DNA of 64,000 bases from Oceanospirillaceae bacterium (GTDB lineage: Bacteria > Pseudomonadota > Gammaproteobacteria > Pseudomonadales > Balneatricaceae), in contig JABXIM010000051.1 of assembly GCA_013373085.1 (NCBI GenBank), positions 1 to 64,000 on the forward strand. Reading direction: 5' to 3'. Below, piece after piece: positions 41,204-53,155 of the stretch. The position numbers and the translations under genes are program-made. Every line of letters begins with the position of its first letter. Positions within the stretch are counted from its first letter, which is position 1. The notes under the pieces were generated by a model, which saw only the letters and a list, made by a program, of their open reading frames with translations, had not been told where the DNA came from and ran no database searches.

Positions 41204-42655
41204 CTAGCGCGGCAGCGACAGGCAGGCTTCGAGGCCTCCTTCTGGACGATTGCGCAGCCGCAGATCGCCACCGTGGGCGCGGGCGATATTACGTGCGATC
41301 GAAAGCCCCAATCCCATGCCACCATGCCCACTGCGTTGCGGCGCCAACCGGGTGTACGGGGCGAACGCCCGCTCCAGCTGTTCTTCGGGGATGCCCGGCC
41401 CGCTGTCGAGCACCCGGACTTCGAGCCCTTCTTCGCTATCGTCGAGGTGAACCTCGGCGCCGCCGCCATAGTAAAGCGCATTGTCGATCAGGTTGCCGAG
41501 GCAGCGCCTGAGCGCCAGCGGCTTGCCAAGAAACGGCGCCTTTTGCTCCCCCTGCAGCGTCACCGTCTGCCCGCCGAGCGCGGCGCTGTCGCACAGATGC
41601 TCGAGCATATCGCGCAGATCCACCTCGACACGGTTTTCATGAATATCGGTCTCCTTGACACTCTGCAGCGCCCCTTTTACGAGCATGTCCAGATCTTCAA
41701 GGTCGCGGCAGAAGGCTTCACGGTCGGCATCGTTTTCCAGCATTTCGGCGCGCAGCCGCAGCCGCGTGATGGGCGTCTTGAGATCGTGTGAAATGGAGGC
41801 GAACAATCTCTCGCGGTCATCAAGATAACGCTGGATGCGCAGCTGCATGCCGTTGAACGCGCGGGCCGTCATCTCCAGTTCGCGGCTGCCCTCTTCCGGC
41901 ACCGGCTGCGCCTGCCCCTGACCGAAGCTTTCGGCAGCGCGGGCCAGCCGGCGCAGGGGCCGGGTCAGGGTGCGCACGATCCAGACGCCGAACAGCATCA
42001 TCACCCCCAGCGACACCAGCAGCGACATCAGGCGCTCCGGTGACAGCGGCGTACCGGTCTCGAGAAAGCCGGGGTCCGGCATCAGTGTCGCCAGGTACAG
42101 CCACTGCTCCGGACCTACCGGTATCTGAATCACCAGAATCGGCGCATTGCGGTCACCGACCAGCAGCGCCTGGCTGCCCCAGCGATCCGGCAGGTCGGTC
42201 AGCAGGATATCGTTGCGGATCACATGGAGATCGGCGGGTCGGGAGAAGGCGATCCGTACGCGTTGATCGAAGCCCAGCTCGTGCCGCAAAACCTCGCGAA
42301 ACTGGTCCACGACAATATTTTTCAGGCGCGAGTCCGGCAGGTCGTTGATGCGAATCTCTTCGCGGTTGAAGGTAACGAAAAAGCGGGTTCCGCCCATATC
42401 GCGCAACTGATCGAGTACCACGTGGCGGTACGCCGTGGGTAACGAGGTGAAGAACTGCACCGTCGAGGCCACGCGAAAGGCCATATGCCGCGACATTTCC
42501 TGCACATTACGCTCGTTGTCCGCCCGGAACTGCGTAAACCAGATGGCACTGGAGACGATCTGCGCCAGCAGTACACCGAGCCCGAGCACCAGCAGAATCC
42601 TGCCGCTGACCGACCGCGGCCAGCCGAGCCATTTCGCCACGGACCCGCCGGTCAT
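41204..42655 (-). CDS. gtrS: Sensor histidine kinase, GtrS/GltS-like (glucose block)
   Basis: HAMP, SISHDLKTPITRLRLRAEML, GGMGLGLSIARNIARAHGG; next to GltR-like regulator and HexR. Confidence 0.8.
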   Translation of the reverse strand: MTGGSVAKWLGWPRSVSGRILLVLGLGVLLAQIVSSAIWFTQFRADNERNVQEMSRHMAFRVASTVQFFTSLPTAYRHVVLDQLRDMGGTRFFVTFNREEIRINDLPDSRLKNIVVDQFREVLRHELGFDQRVRIAFSRPADLHVIRNDILLTDLPDRWGSQALLVGDRNAPILVIQIPVGPEQWLYLATLMPDPGFLETGTPLSPERLMSLLVSLGVMMLFGVWIVRTLTRPLRRLARAAESFGQGQAQPVPEEGSRELEMTARAFNGMQLRIQRYLDDRERLFASISHDLKTPITRLRLRAEMLENDADREAFCRDLEDLDMLVKGALQSVKETDIHENRVEVDLRDMLEHLCDSAALGGQTVTLQGEQKAPFLGKPLALRRCLGNLIDNALYYGGGAEVHLDDSEEGLEVRVLDSGPGIPEEQLERAFAPYTRLAPQRSGHGGMGLGLSIARNIARAHGGDLRLRNRPEGGLEACLSLPR

Positions 42656-42673
42656 CGTGGTCCCGCTGAGCAG

Positions 42674-43408
42674 TCAGGCGCCGGGCGCATCGCCGGCCAC
42701 CACCGGTACCGCCAGCACGTATCCCTGGCCACGCACCGTCTTGATCAGCCGAGGCGAACGGGCGTCATCGCCCAGACGCTGACGCAGGCGGCTCACCTGA
42801 ACGTCGATGAAGCGATCCATCGGCAGATTGTCGCGCCCACGCGTGGCTTCCGCGATGCGGTCCCGGCTCAGCACCTCGCCGGCATGCTCGAGCAACAGCC
42901 GCAGCAAATCGTATTCCGCGCCGGATAGCGTCACCGGTGCGCCCTGCGCATCGAGCAGCCGACGCTGGACCATATCGAGCTCGAAGCCGGCAAAACGCTG
43001 ATAACGACCGCCCGATGGCTGCACCGGCGCACCCTGTTCGCTGCGCCGCAGGATGGCGCGAATACGCGCCAGCAACTCACGGGGGTTGAACGGCTTGGCC
43101 AGATAGTCGTCGGCACCGATCTCCAGTCCGACGATACGATCCATTTCATCCGAGCTGGCCGTCAGCATGATCACCGGCACCCGGGAGAAGGTGCGCAGCT
43201 TTCGACAGACCTCGAAACCATCATCCCCCGGCAGCATGACGTCCAGCACCACCAGCGACGCAGCGTCGCCGTCGCGCAGGGAGCGCAATAGCTGTTCCCC
43301 ATCCTCTGCAGTACGCACCGAAAACTGGTTGCGCTCGAGATAGCTGCGCAGCAACGAACGGATTTCGGCGTCATCGTCGACAATGTAAACCGGTTTGTCC
43401 TGGATCAT
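42674..43408 (-). CDS. gltR: OmpR-family response regulator, GltR-like
   Basis: VYIVDDDAEIRSLLRSYLERN...VVLDVMLPGDDGFEV...IGADDYLAKPFNPREL; winged-helix C-terminus. Confidence 0.83.
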   Translation of the reverse strand: MIQDKPVYIVDDDAEIRSLLRSYLERNQFSVRTAEDGEQLLRSLRDGDAASLVVLDVMLPGDDGFEVCRKLRTFSRVPVIMLTASSDEMDRIVGLEIGADDYLAKPFNPRELLARIRAILRRSEQGAPVQPSGGRYQRFAGFELDMVQRRLLDAQGAPVTLSGAEYDLLRLLLEHAGEVLSRDRIAEATRGRDNLPMDRFIDVQVSRLRQRLGDDARSPRLIKTVRGQGYVLAVPVVAGDAPGA

Positions 43409-43470
43409 CTTTTACGATCGTTCCACTCCATGTAACCAAGACCGGCGCGGGCAAGCAGGCGAGATCTCTC

Positions 43471-44331
43471 CTACTCCTGCGGATAACGCGTCGGAATGAG
43501 GCTGTCCTTGATTTTCTTCAGGTAGCGCTGGAAATCGACGCCCCGGCGCAGCGTCACGCCGGTCGCCAGCACATCCAGCAACGTCAGCTGGATAATCCGC
43601 GAGGTCATCGGCATGTAGATGTCGGTGTCCTCCTGCATCGGCACCGGCAGCAGCAGCGTGCACTGCTCGGCCAGCGGCGAGCGTTCGCTGGTGATGCCGA
43701 TCACCGTAGCCCCGCTTTCGCGCGCCAGTCGGGCAATGTCGACCAGCTCCCGGGTTCGGCCGGTGTAGGAAATCACCACCACGACGTCACCGGTATTGGC
43801 ACCGGCGGCGATCATGCGCTGCATCAGCACATCATCGTAAGCCATTACCGGAATGTTGAGACGGAAGAATTTGTGCTGGCCATCGAACGCCACCGGCCCC
43901 GAGGCGCCGAGGCCGAAGAAGGCGACCTGCTTGGCCTGGCTGAGATAATCAACGGCACGGGTGATCAGCGCCGGCTCCAGGCTCTGACGTGCCGTATCGA
44001 GGGCGGCGATGGTCGAGGAGAAAATCTTGTCGGTGTATTCCTCGGTACTGTCGTCGTGTTCGACGCTACGCGAGACATATGGCATCCCGCCGGCCAGGCT
44101 CTGGGCCAGCTGAATCTTGAAATCGGGATAGCCGCGATTGTCGAAACTGCGGCAGAAACGGTTAACGGTGGGCTCGCTGACACCCGAGGCCTGCGCCAGC
44201 GCCGTGATGCTGAGCCGCGTCGCCGACTGCGGGTCACGCAGAATCACCGTCGCGACCTTGCGCTCGGACTTGTTCAGGGTATCGAGGCGCTGGCGAATCT
44301 GCTCCAGTAGATTAACACTGTTAGTGTTCAT
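43471..44331 (-). CDS. hexR: HexR-like RpiR-family regulator (HTH + SIS)
   Basis: [57 protein letters not shown]; divergent from zwf. Confidence 0.9.
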   Translation of the reverse strand: MNTNSVNLLEQIRQRLDTLNKSERKVATVILRDPQSATRLSITALAQASGVSEPTVNRFCRSFDNRGYPDFKIQLAQSLAGGMPYVSRSVEHDDSTEEYTDKIFSSTIAALDTARQSLEPALITRAVDYLSQAKQVAFFGLGASGPVAFDGQHKFFRLNIPVMAYDDVLMQRMIAAGANTGDVVVVISYTGRTRELVDIARLARESGATVIGITSERSPLAEQCTLLLPVPMQEDTDIYMPMTSRIIQLTLLDVLATGVTLRRGVDFQRYLKKIKDSLIPTRYPQE

Positions 44332-44346
44332 ATTGAGGATATCTTT

Positions 44347-44370
44347 GTTTGTAAATTATCTACATTTTTA
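44347..44370. promoter_or_regulatory. Candidate HexR operator near hexR start
   Basis: gtttgtaaattatctacatttt. Confidence 0.4.
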
Positions 44371-44463
44371 GTGTTCAGGCCACTATAACGTCGCCACGCG
44401 GTTGCTTCCAGCCCCCGCTCACCCGACACAGCGGGTCAAAGAGCCGCCCGAAGATGGACAAAT

Positions 44464-44480
44464 TATGTAAATTTTACAAA
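44464..44480. promoter_or_regulatory. Candidate HexR operator upstream of zwf
   Basis: tatgtaaattttacaaa contains the palindrome tgtaaa-t-tttaca. Confidence 0.5.
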
Positions 44481-44558
44481 TTTAGTAATTGACTCGCCCC
44501 GGAACGCCCGATAGGATCGGTGCATGTTCGTTGAATAACCAAAAAACAGGCCACCGCC

Positions 44559-46014
<1,456 letters not shown>

Positions 46015-46028
<14 letters not shown>

Positions 46029-46725
46029 GCTGACGTTGCCGCCAAACGTGCACCTTGAGCGTTTCGACGACGCCGACAGCCTGTGCGACGCCCTTGCCGG
46101 CCACATCGCCGAACGCATCGGCGCCGCGGTGTCCGAACGCGATACCGCCGCGCTGGCGCTGTCCGGCGGCCGCACGCCGCTGCCCCTGTTCGAACGCCTG
46201 CGCCGTGAAGCCCTGCCCTGGGATCACGTGCAGATTACCCTGGCCGACGACCGCTGGGTCGCGACCGACTCGCCGGACAGCAACGAGGGCCTGGTGCGGG
46301 AGCACCTGCTGCAGGACAACGCAGCCGCTTCCCGCTTCATCGCCCTGTGGCAGCCTGACAGCAGCGCCCGCAGTGCCGAAATGGACTGCAACCGCCGCCT
46401 CGCCGTACTGCCGGAACTGCTCGACATCGTGATACTGGGCATGGGTAACGACGGCCACACGGCATCGCTGTTCCCCTGCTCGAACGACCTCGGACGCGCC
46501 CTGACCACGGCCCAACCCTGCTGTGCCGTAACGCCGACCAGTGCGCCACATGACCGCATGACACTGAGCGCGCGACGCCTGCTGGCCAGCCGCGAACGCA
46601 TTCTGCATCTCAAGGGCGAGGACAAGCTGGAGACCCTTCAGCGCGCCCTGTCCGGAGAGGATGTCAGCGAAATGCCGATTCGCCTCTTCCTGCAACAGCC
46701 ATTGACGATTTACTGGAGCCCCTGA
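46015..46725 (+). CDS. pgl: 6-phosphogluconolactonase
   Basis: [42 protein letters not shown]; overlaps zwf by 14 nt. Confidence 0.92.
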
Positions 46726-46787
46726 GGCTGCCGGCCCGAAACTTAACCGACCCGGCACGCAAACGCCGCCCAGACCAGGATACTGTT

Positions 46788-47447
46788 ATGACTTTGAAGA
46801 CTCTGCCCGAGACTACAACCGCCCAGATCGACGCACTCTGCGCCCTGGCGCCGGTAATTCCGGTACTCACCTTCAACTCCGCCGCCGAAGCGTTGCCGAT
46901 CGCCGAAGCACTGGTCGAGGGAGGCCTGCCGGTACTCGAAGTGACGTTGCGCACCGAGGCTGCGCTCGAGGCGATCCAGCTGCTCGCCGACAAACTGCCG
47001 GAAGCCCGCATCGGCGCCGGCACCATTGCCAACCCGGCCCAGTACCAGGCCGCATGCGAAGCGGGCGCAAGCTTTATCGTCACCCCGGGCTCCACCCGCG
47101 AGCTGCTCGAAACCGGCATCGAAAGCCCCATTCCGCTGCTCCCGGGCATCCAGACCATCTCGGAAATGATGGAAGGCCTGCAGCGCGGCTATCGCCGTTT
47201 CAAGTTCTTCCCGGCCAGCGTCGCTGGCGGCCCGGCGGCACTGAAAGCCTATGGCGGCCCCTTCCCGGACGTCCGCTTTTGCCCCACCGGCGGCATTCGT
47301 CTGGAAACCGCAAGCGACTACCTGTCGCTCGGCAACGTAATGTGCGTCGGCGGCTCCTGGCTGACCCCCGCAGAACTCATCGCCCAGCAGAACTGGGCCG
47401 GCATCCGGGACATCGCCCGCGAGACCGTACAGCGCCTGCAAGACTGA
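46788..47447 (+). CDS. eda: KDPG/KHG aldolase
   Basis: LVEGGLPVLEVTLRTEAALEAI, RIGAGTI, FKFFPAS, FCPTGGI. Confidence 0.94.
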   Translation: MTLKTLPETTTAQIDALCALAPVIPVLTFNSAAEALPIAEALVEGGLPVLEVTLRTEAALEAIQLLADKLPEARIGAGTIANPAQYQAACEAGASFIVTPGSTRELLETGIESPIPLLPGIQTISEMMEGLQRGYRRFKFFPASVAGGPAALKAYGGPFPDVRFCPTGGIRLETASDYLSLGNVMCVGGSWLTPAELIAQQNWAGIRDIARETVQRLQD

Positions 47448-47471
47448 CCATCCTCTGCCAATCACAGCCAC

Positions 47472-47500
47472 AGACGCCGCCGTTTGGCGGCGTCTCTATT
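47472..47500 (+). terminator. Rho-independent terminator after eda
   Basis: agacgccgcc-gttt-ggcggcgtct followed by ctattt. Confidence 0.8.
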
Positions 47501-47501
47501 T

Positions 47502-47657
47502 ATTAACCCGGCGGGTTAATAGGTGAAACAGGGATGTTTCACCATTGGCCGCAGGCCAATGCGAACGCCACAGAAACCAGCATGTCCGCGCACCTGCGCC
47601 CGTTTCTGTGGCGTGACGTACAAATAGGTAGGGAACCTATTTGTACGCCAGGTTAAT
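47502..47657 (-). repeat. Five-hairpin structured intergenic element, copy B
   Basis: Reverse complement aligns end to end with 15582-15742, one 5-nt loop indel and about a dozen substitutions. Confidence 0.9.
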
Positions 47658-47850
47658 AGCACCACTTTCCGCCGCAACGGGCAATGGCGGGTGTTTATCC
47701 CTCTCCAGATCGTCTATGCTAGCCCGAAACGCCGAGCGCTCCAGAGTGAGAACGGGGCCCGCGCCAACGCTAGATTGCTGTACTGTCCGGCCGAAGGAAT
47801 CGACCGGAAGGTAATCTTTAAGTAACGTGGAAACAGGAAGTAACCACGCC

Positions 47851-48852
47851 ATGAAGACCGCGCCACTGTCCCGGCCCGCCATGCTGTTGCTCGCCATCAG
47901 CCTGACGGTACTCGGTATTGCTTACGTGCTGCTCAGGCAACCTTCCACACCGCTCGCCAAGCTGAGCATTGCCGTTTCCCGCACACCGCTTTCCACCCCC
48001 ATCTACGTCGCCGCCGCCAAGGGCTTTTTCCGGCAACAGGGGCTCGACGTCGCACTGGACGAGATAATCGGCGGCAACCGCGCCTTCGACCGCATGATCG
48101 AGGGCCATGCGGACCTCGCTACCAGTTCCGACTCCGTGGTCATATTCCGCAGTTTCCAGCGCCGCGATTTTGTGGTGCTGGCCTCTTTCGTCACCTCCGA
48201 CAACGACGTCAAACTGCTCGCCAGCGCCGACGGTCCTCTGCGGGACGCGGACGACCTCGCGAACAGCCGCATCGCGGTCACCCCCCAATCCGCCAGTGAG
48301 CATTTTCTGCACAACGTCGCCCTGATGCACGGCATCGGCAGCGAGACCATCGACACCCTCGACGTCAATCCGGAAGACATGGACGCCGGACTGCTGGAGA
48401 ACAATATCCAGGCACTGTCCACCTGGGAACCCTATGGCTATACCATCGCTCGGGAACTGGGCGAAAAAGCCGTGGTACTCCCGACCCGAGGCCTGCACAG
48501 CACCAGCTTCAACCTGATCGCGACCGAGGCCACACTGCAGGGTAAGCGGGAATTTCTGGTGGCCGCAATGCGCGCCATCGACCAGGCGATCGACTTCATG
48601 CATCAGAACCCGAAACAGGCCCAGGCGATCATCCGCCAGCAACTCGATCTCGAGACCGGCTTCGTCGACTGGGTCTGGCCTGACTACAACTTCCGCCTCG
48701 GGCTGCCCAGCTCACTGCTGATTTCGCTCGACAGCGGCGCCCGCTGGGCCCTCAACAACGGCCATGTCGAGCCGCAACCGCTGCCGGATTTCCGCGAGCT
48801 GCTCGATGGCTCGCTGTTGCAGCAGGTCATTCCGGCCGTCGGTCAGCGGTGA
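47851..48852 (+). CDS. NMT1/SsuA-like periplasmic substrate-binding protein with N-terminal membrane anchor
   Basis: LSIAVSRTPLSTPIYVAAAKGFFRQQGLDVALDEIIGGNRAFDRMIEGHADLATSSDS; no permease or ATPase nearby. Confidence 0.78.
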   Translation: MKTAPLSRPAMLLLAISLTVLGIAYVLLRQPSTPLAKLSIAVSRTPLSTPIYVAAAKGFFRQQGLDVALDEIIGGNRAFDRMIEGHADLATSSDSVVIFRSFQRRDFVVLASFVTSDNDVKLLASADGPLRDADDLANSRIAVTPQSASEHFLHNVALMHGIGSETIDTLDVNPEDMDAGLLENNIQALSTWEPYGYTIARELGEKAVVLPTRGLHSTSFNLIATEATLQGKREFLVAAMRAIDQAIDFMHQNPKQAQAIIRQQLDLETGFVDWVWPDYNFRLGLPSSLLISLDSGARWALNNGHVEPQPLPDFRELLDGSLLQQVIPAVGQR

Positions 48853-48859
48853 GGCCAGG

Positions 48860-51706
48860 ATGAAAGTAGGGACACGACTGCTGTTGCTGGCATCCTTTGC
48901 CGCCACGGTCGCGCTATCGGGATGGGCGGTCAACCAGTGGAGCGCAGCTCAAACCGAACGCGCCATGCAGCAGCTGCAATATGCCAACGCCGTGCAACGC
49001 GGGGTTACACGCCTCAATACCCGATTCGGGCTTTATCTGTCGCTGCACGATGCACGCTCCCTCGAGGAGTGGCTTCGGGCGCGGGAGCAACTGCCTGCGA
49101 TACTGGCGCAAAGGCCCGAAAGCCACTCGCGCTACGTCAACAGCATCAGCTACCAGAGCAACAGCCTGGCCCAGCTGTCGACGCTGATCGGTCGCGAAGC
49201 GCACGATAGCCCCGGCCAGATCCAGCTCACTTACAGAATCTACGCCACTCTCCAGGGAATGACCGACGACGCCCTGCGCCTGGCGTCGGCGGCCGAGCAG
49301 CGTATCCGCGATAACAGCGAGCGGAACCGGCTGATCTCGCAAGGGCTGATGTTCGCCATGGCGCTGGCACTGTCGCTGATCGCATTCCCGCTCGCCCATG
49401 GGCTCAAGCGCCGCCTGGACGAGATGCGCCGGCAGATGCAGCGCGTAACCGCCGGCAACCTCTGGCTATCGCTGGCTGATCGCCACAACGACGAACTCGG
49501 CGAACTGGCGCGCGGATTCGACACCATGCTGAACCGCCTTCGTAACAGCACCTTCTCGATCGATCAGCTGAATGACGAAATCGGACGCCAGACGGCGGCG
49601 TTGAAAGAGCAGCAGGAATACCTGCAGACGCTGATCGAGGCGGAACCCGCCTGCGTTCTCACCCTGGACCGTGCCGGCTGCATCCTCAGCCTCAACAATG
49701 CCGGCGCCCGCATGCTGATGACAGTCAGCGACAGCGCCCTCGGCCTCAACTTCAACGAACGCTTCGTCGCCCGCCACGACCGCGAAGGCTTCTCCGCACT
49801 GCTCCAAAGCGCCTTCGACGGCCGCGGCGGCACCCTGCAGTACCGCCTTTACCGCCCCTATGCGCGGAAGGACACCTGGCTTCAGACCTACGCGGTCCCG
49901 TTTTACGACCGGCTTGGCAACGTGCAGTGCATCATCACCGTATCCCACGACGTCAGCAGCCGGGTCCGCGAAGAGCAGCAGGTGCGCGAGGCTCATGCCT
50001 TCCTGCAGGACGTCGTCGACAGCGTGCAGGATGCCATCGTGGTGCGCGACATCGACCGCAACGTCCGGCTGATGAACCGCGCCGCCCGTGACAGCGAGTT
50101 CAACCACCCCTGCAACCGGACGCTACCGCGCACTTCGCCCGAGGGCGACCGGTTGCCGGCGAGACGGATTCTGACGGGAGACGGCCGCACCGCCGAACTG
50201 CACACCTATATGGACCGGGACGGTGAATGGTGCCATATCGAACGCATCGAGACGCCGCTGAAACAGCCGGACGGCACCCTCAGCGGCGTCATCGAGCTGT
50301 TCCGCGACATTACCGAAAACACCCGCCTGCTGCACGAACTGCATGAAGAACAGGCGCGCCTGAAGCAACTGGCCCACCATGACCTGCTGACAGGGCTGCC
50401 GAACCGCACCCTGTTTCTCGACAGGCTCGAGCAAACCATGCTGCGCGCCAACCGCGAGAAGCAACATTTCGCGCTGCTGTTCATCGACCTGGATCGTTTC
50501 AAGGAGATCAACGACAGCCTTGGCCACCAGGCAGGAGACGCCGTGCTGCGCATGGCGGCGCAGCGGCTGAGCAAGACTATTCGCGCCAGCGACACCCTGG
50601 CGCGCCTCGGCGGCGACGAGTTCACGGTCATCATGTCGCCGCTACCGCACACCGACGATGCCGCGGTGCTGGCCCAGAAACTGATCAAATGCATCGAGCC
50701 GCCCTACCCGATCGACAATCATCGGCTGTTTGTCACGACCAGCATCGGTATCAGCACCTATCCGCATGACGGCATCACCACCGAATCGCTGATCAGTGCC
50801 GCCGATGCCGCCATGTACAAGGCCAAGGATGACGGCAAGAACATCTATCGTTACTACTCGAAACAGCTCACCCGGCGCGCGATGGAGCAGGTTTCGCTCG
50901 CCTCCGAACTGCACAGGGCACTGACGCGGGACGAATTCCGAATCCACTACCAGCCCCAGTACGATCTGCAGACGCTGGCGCCGATCGGCATGGAGGCGCT
51001 GGTGCGCTGGCAGCATCCGCAGCAGGGCCTGCTGCTGCCCGGACGTTTTCTGACGATAGCCGAAGGATCCGGCCTGATACTGCGCATTGGCAACCTGGTG
51101 ATAGACAAGGTCATGCAGCAGACACGCCAGTGGCGCCAACAGGGGCTCGCGCCCGGCGTCGTCGGGATCAATCTGTCGGGCCGGCAGATCGAATGCGAGC
51201 AACAGCTGGAGTGGCTGGAGGAGCGGCTCGAACGGCACAGCTGCCGACCCGAGTGGTTCGAGCTGGAGGTGACCGAAGACTTCCTGATGCAGAATCCGGA
51301 GCGGGCGATTGCGATGCTCCATCGCCTGCGCGAAATGGGGTTCGAACTGGCCATCGACGACTTCGGCACCGGGTTCTCGTCGCTGTCCTACCTCAAGCAG
51401 CTGCCGCTGACACGACTCAAGATCGACCGCGCCTTCGTGCAGGATCTGCCCGGAAACACCGACGATCAGGCGATATCCCGCGCCATCATCACGTTGGGAC
51501 AAAACCTGCGACTTAAAGTGATCGCAGAAGGCGTGGAAACACAGACGCAGGCCGAGTTCCTGCGAAACGCCGGCTGTGACGAGGTGCAGGGCTTCCTGTT
51601 CAGCAAGCCACGGCCAGTGGCAGCCATCACCGCAGAGCTGGAACAGCAACGACGCCCGTTGCGGCAACTCCCCAGCATTCCGACAGAAAGCGATAAAACG
51701 CCCTGA
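48860..51706 (+). CDS. HAMP-PAS-GGDEF-EAL c-di-GMP enzyme
   Basis: LARLGGDEFTVIM and GMEALVRWQHP motifs; 7-nt gap from upstream SBP. Confidence 0.92.
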   Translation: MKVGTRLLLLASFAATVALSGWAVNQWSAAQTERAMQQLQYANAVQRGVTRLNTRFGLYLSLHDARSLEEWLRAREQLPAILAQRPESHSRYVNSISYQSNSLAQLSTLIGREAHDSPGQIQLTYRIYATLQGMTDDALRLASAAEQRIRDNSERNRLISQGLMFAMALALSLIAFPLAHGLKRRLDEMRRQMQRVTAGNLWLSLADRHNDELGELARGFDTMLNRLRNSTFSIDQLNDEIGRQTAALKEQQEYLQTLIEAEPACVLTLDRAGCILSLNNAGARMLMTVSDSALGLNFNERFVARHDREGFSALLQSAFDGRGGTLQYRLYRPYARKDTWLQTYAVPFYDRLGNVQCIITVSHDVSSRVREEQQVREAHAFLQDVVDSVQDAIVVRDIDRNVRLMNRAARDSEFNHPCNRTLPRTSPEGDRLPARRILTGDGRTAELHTYMDRDGEWCHIERIETPLKQPDGTLSGVIELFRDITENTRLLHELHEEQARLKQLAHHDLLTGLPNRTLFLDRLEQTMLRANREKQHFALLFIDLDRFKEINDSLGHQAGDAVLRMAAQRLSKTIRASDTLARLGGDEFTVIMSPLPHTDDAAVLAQKLIKCIEPPYPIDNHRLFVTTSIGISTYPHDGITTESLISAADAAMYKAKDDGKNIYRYYSKQLTRRAMEQVSLASELHRALTRDEFRIHYQPQYDLQTLAPIGMEALVRWQHPQQGLLLPGRFLTIAEGSGLILRIGNLVIDKVMQQTRQWRQQGLAPGVVGINLSGRQIECEQQLEWLEERLERHSCRPEWFELEVTEDFLMQNPERAIAMLHRLREMGFELAIDDFGTGFSSLSYLKQLPLTRLKIDRAFVQDLPGNTDDQAISRAIITLGQNLRLKVIAEGVETQTQAEFLRNAGCDEVQGFLFSKPRPVAAITAELEQQRRPLRQLPSIPTESDKTP

Positions 51707-51824
51707 GCGCCCGCTAGCGGTCCTTCCCAGAACCCGCGCAGCGGCAAAGAAAAAGCCCGGCAAATCGAAACCGGGCATTCTGAATAGAGGACCAGGCGCT
51801 TAAGCTCGCGCGCCCGCAACGGGA

Positions 51825-52775
51825 TCAGCCTTCGAGTTCGGCCGCCATCGGCAGCGCCTCGAAGGCACCGTAGCGGGATACCGTCAGGGCGCCACAGCGG
51901 CTGGCGAAAACGAGCCCGCCCTCAACCCGCTTGCGGTCCTCGAGCCAGCTGGCAAGCGACGCCCGCCCCGGAACCTCGATCGCCAGCCGGTGCAGAAGAC
52001 CGGCGACAAAGGAATCCCCGGCCGCGGTGCTGTCGACCACCTTCGCCTGCGGCGGCGCCAGACGCATCGAAGCGCCGGCCCAGTGTGCCTCCAGCGGTTC
52101 GCCGCCATCGGTAACCAGCAGCAACTGAACACCGGCTTCCAGCAGCCGTGCAGGCAGGCTTTCATCCCGACCGTAGAGCGCCTCAAGCTCCTCGCGACTG
52201 ATCTTGACCAGATCCGATGCCGCCATTGCCGACCAGATCGGCTCCCGCGCATCCTCACCCTCGGGCCAGAGATTATGGCGATAGTTAACGTCGAAGCTCA
52301 CCATGCAGCCGGCTTGCCGGGCACGCGCCATCAGTGCCAGGTGCGCCTCGCGGATACCGGGCTCGGTCAGGGTATTGGAACAGCAATGGAAGATCGCCGC
52401 GTCCTCCAGAAAAGCTTCCGGGCACTGCTCTGCCCGGTACAGCAGGTCCGCACTGCGATCACGATAGAAGGCGAAACTGCGCTCCCCCTCGGCATCGAGG
52501 CTGACGAACGCCAGCGCCGTATGCGCCTCACGGGTCTGCACCATCTGCGAAGTATCGACGCCAAACCCCACCATGGTCTCGACCAGACTGTCGCCGAACA
52601 TGTCCTGGCCGACCTGGCCCAGGAAGGAGACCTTACCACCAAGCTTGGCGATGCCGACCGCAACATTGGCCGGCGCCCCGCCCGGGTGCGCGATAAAGTT
52701 GACCGGGCCGGAAGCCTGCGGCCGCGCCAGCATATCGATCAGGGCCTCACCGAAGGCGATCACTTTAGCGGACAT
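51825..52775 (-). CDS. PfkB-family carbohydrate kinase, probable fructokinase
   Basis: VIAFGEALIDMLARP, HPGGAPANVAVGIAKLGGKVSFLGQVGQDMFGD, VDSTAAGDSFVAGLLHRL. Confidence 0.87.
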   Translation of the reverse strand: MSAKVIAFGEALIDMLARPQASGPVNFIAHPGGAPANVAVGIAKLGGKVSFLGQVGQDMFGDSLVETMVGFGVDTSQMVQTREAHTALAFVSLDAEGERSFAFYRDRSADLLYRAEQCPEAFLEDAAIFHCCSNTLTEPGIREAHLALMARARQAGCMVSFDVNYRHNLWPEGEDAREPIWSAMAASDLVKISREELEALYGRDESLPARLLEAGVQLLLVTDGGEPLEAHWAGASMRLAPPQAKVVDSTAAGDSFVAGLLHRLAIEVPGRASLASWLEDRKRVEGGLVFASRCGALTVSRYGAFEALPMAAELEG

Positions 52776-53155
52776 GATGGAATTCCTCCTGGCTCAACCG
52801 GCCAGCGCCGGAATTGTATGGAAAGGGCTCGGCCGAAAACCGGAAGGTAGTCGGGAAACAGCAACTATAAGCAACGCACATGACGCAACCTTCGCATGAT
52901 TATTATAGGTTAATTGCCCGATAATAACGCCTACAATTAACTCGATAAAGGCTAATTTAAGTAAATTTACATAAATACTAATAGCAAACAAAGCCGATTC
53001 CCTGTTACCCGGCGCCCTGGACGGATGAAAACCCGGCGGGACCGGGAAGGTATGGGATTATAGGTGTAACATTTGCAATAGCCATTTCAACTGGCTGTGA
53101 TATCACACTAGACCATCCGCCGCGTTACTGGCGCCAACACTGCTCAAAGGACAAG

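Noticed and set aside
50642-51778. 378-aa minus-strand ORF
   Set aside because: Antisense to the EAL domain of the GGDEF/EAL gene.
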